NCBI RefSeq assembly: GCF_900112425.1
Contig: NZ_FOLP01000020.1
Location: forward strand, 50,605 to 114,604
Direction: 5' to 3'
Source of the DNA: Variovorax sp. OK212
Lineage (GTDB): Bacteria > Pseudomonadota > Gammaproteobacteria > Burkholderiales > Burkholderiaceae_C
DNA: 64,000 bases
Made by a program: the position numbers and the translations under genes
Notes under the pieces: model-generated
Seen by the model: only the letters and a program-made list of their open reading frames with translations
The model's database searches: none
What the model was told of the DNA's origin: nothing
Shown: positions 63,265-64,000 of the stretch, in pieces
Layout of the letters: every line of letters starts with the position of its first letter
Position numbering within the stretch: position 1 is the first letter of the stretch

Positions 63265-63849
63265 ATGACGACGACCACCCGCTACCCGCTCGCCGAACTC
63301 GAGAACCTGCCCGAGGACATCCGCACCGCGATCCTTGCCGTGCAGGAGAAGGCGGGCTTCGTGCCCAACGTGTTCCTGGGCCTGGCGCGCCGCCCGGCCG
63401 AATGGCGCGCCTTCTTCGCGTACCACGACGCGCTGATGCTCAAGGAAGAAGGCTCGCTCACCAAGGGCGACCGCGAGATGATCGTCACCACCACCAGCGC
63501 GGCCAACCAGTGCCTGTACTGCGTGGTGGCGCACGGCGCGCTGCTGCGCATCTACGAGAAGAAGCCGCTGGTGGCCGACCAGGTGGCGGTGAACTACCGC
63601 AAGGCCGACATCACGCCGCGCCAGCGCGCCATGCTCGACTTTGCGATGAAGGTCTGCGACCGCTCGCACGAGATCGACGACAGCGACTTCGCGCCGCTGC
63701 ACGCGCACGGCTTCGACGACGAGGACATCTGGGACATCGCGGCCATCACCGCCTTCTTCGGCCTGAGCAACCGCCTGGCGAGCTTCAGCGGCATGCAGCC
63801 GAACCACGAGTTCTTCCTGATGGGGCGGCTGCCCCGCGAGAAGAAGTAG
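63265..63849 (+). CDS. Carboxymuconolactone-decarboxylase/AhpD-like protein
   Basis: This is a 194-residue alkylhydroperoxidase-like protein. The AhpD core appears as LTKGDREMIVTTTSAANQCLYCVVAHGA, with CxxC-xxxH near residues 88-95, and PRQRAMLDFAMKVCDRSHEI near residue 117 matches the peroxidase-related subfamily. It may reduce peroxides through its Cys pair. Divergent from the dehydrogenase operon, 177 bases apart; SD GGAG precedes ATG 63265. Confidence 0.88.
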   Translation: MTTTTRYPLAELENLPEDIRTAILAVQEKAGFVPNVFLGLARRPAEWRAFFAYHDALMLKEEGSLTKGDREMIVTTTSAANQCLYCVVAHGALLRIYEKKPLVADQVAVNYRKADITPRQRAMLDFAMKVCDRSHEIDDSDFAPLHAHGFDDEDIWDIAAITAFFGLSNRLASFSGMQPNHEFFLMGRLPREKK

Positions 63850-63866
63850 CCGGTACCCCATGGCCC

Positions 63867-63890
63867 GAGCGCTCGGGGGACCGAGCGCTC
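63867..63890. terminator. Strong hairpin between convergent genes
   Basis: GAGCGCTCGG (63867-63876) and CCGAGCGCTC (63881-63890) are perfect 10-base arms with loop GGGA. It ends 9 bases before the stop codon of the convergent partial gene and probably terminates both. Confidence 0.7.
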
Positions 63891-63899
63891 AGGGCCCGC

Positions 63900-64000
63900 T
63901 CAGCCCTTTGCACGGCAGGCGGCCAGCGCGTCCAGCGCGGGCTTGTAGGTGGGCGTGGTCACGTCCATCACGCCCAGCACCGTGTGGTACAGGTTGTCGT
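63900..64000 (-). CDS. Probable phosphoethanolamine transferase, C-terminus only
   Basis: Only the last 32 residues of a minus-strand gene are present, reading DNLYHTVLGVMDV...CRAKG, with stop at 63900-63902. DNLxHTVLG is typical of the end of EptA/MCR-type phosphoethanolamine-lipid A transferases (sulfatase fold, periplasmic). The rest lies outside the window, so the identification rests on a short stretch. Confidence 0.6.
   Translation of the reverse strand, partial: DNLYHTVLGVMDVTTPTYKPALDALAACRAKG

Overview
The window is high-GC DNA with close gene packing. Its gene families point to a metabolically versatile betaproteobacterium, most likely Comamonadaceae of the Variovorax type. The evidence is two Bug-type periplasmic binding proteins, several LysR, GntR and LuxR regulators beside small catabolic operons, CoA-transferase modules, a compact eat-eutBC locus, and a recurrent GGAGACAA...ATG start context. 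I found no tRNA, rRNA, insertion sequence, phage or CRISPR, so this looks like ordinary chromosome.

Layout. 1-1224 is the end of an MFS transporter. 1291-6441 (minus) is a valine-catabolism operon (mmsA, an LprI-like protein, acyl-CoA dehydrogenase, 3-hydroxyisobutyryl-CoA hydrolase, mmsB) with a divergent LysR regulator. 7511-13367 holds a little-known block: a small protein, a large DUF6493-like protein, a SWIM zinc-finger protein and a DUF4241 protein. 13402-16970 carries a CoA transferase, scoAB and a divergent PAS-LuxR regulator. 17394-20960 (minus) is an acyl-CoA module: CaiB-type CoA transferase, HMG-CoA-lyase-like enzyme, VOC protein and Bug receptor.

21107-32940 (minus) is the most interesting region: nine tightly packed genes behind one near-consensus sigma-70 promoter. 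They are a DUF2170 (YjfI-like) protein, PspA/IM30, an unknown protein, YqiJ-like and YqiK-like (flotillin) proteins, a zinc-ribbon protein, a 1750-residue DUF3686/AAA+ ATPase, a phospholipase-D-like protein and a short CorA-like membrane protein. I read it as a candidate membrane-remodelling or envelope-stress system.

33094-41668 holds a LysR regulator, a membrane-anchored HExxH metallopeptidase, and a GntR-controlled catabolic cluster (VOC, FAH-family, Bug, DUF1185, zinc-type oxidoreductase, FMN reductase), followed by a molybdate-binding protein and DUF779. 41668-45331 has acetaldehyde dehydrogenase divergent from a sigma-54 activator of the AcoR/EatR type; 52753-56414 is eat-eutBC. Both have sigma-54 promoter motifs, so they probably form one ethanolamine regulon split by about 10 kb. 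Between them lie a LysR-HTH/nitroreductase fusion, an M24 peptidase-like protein, a gamma-glutamylcyclotransferase-like protein, a methyltransferase, opgD, a 25-bp tandem repeat, a LysR/SDR pair and an FKBP. The right end has an NTF2-like protein, a DHFR-like protein, a HAD lipoprotein, a three-component FAD-dehydrogenase/cytochrome c complex (59128-63087), an AhpD-like protein and the C-terminus of a probable phosphoethanolamine transferase.

No gene-free stretch exceeds 300 bases. Motif readings are by eye; family names were not checked against a database.
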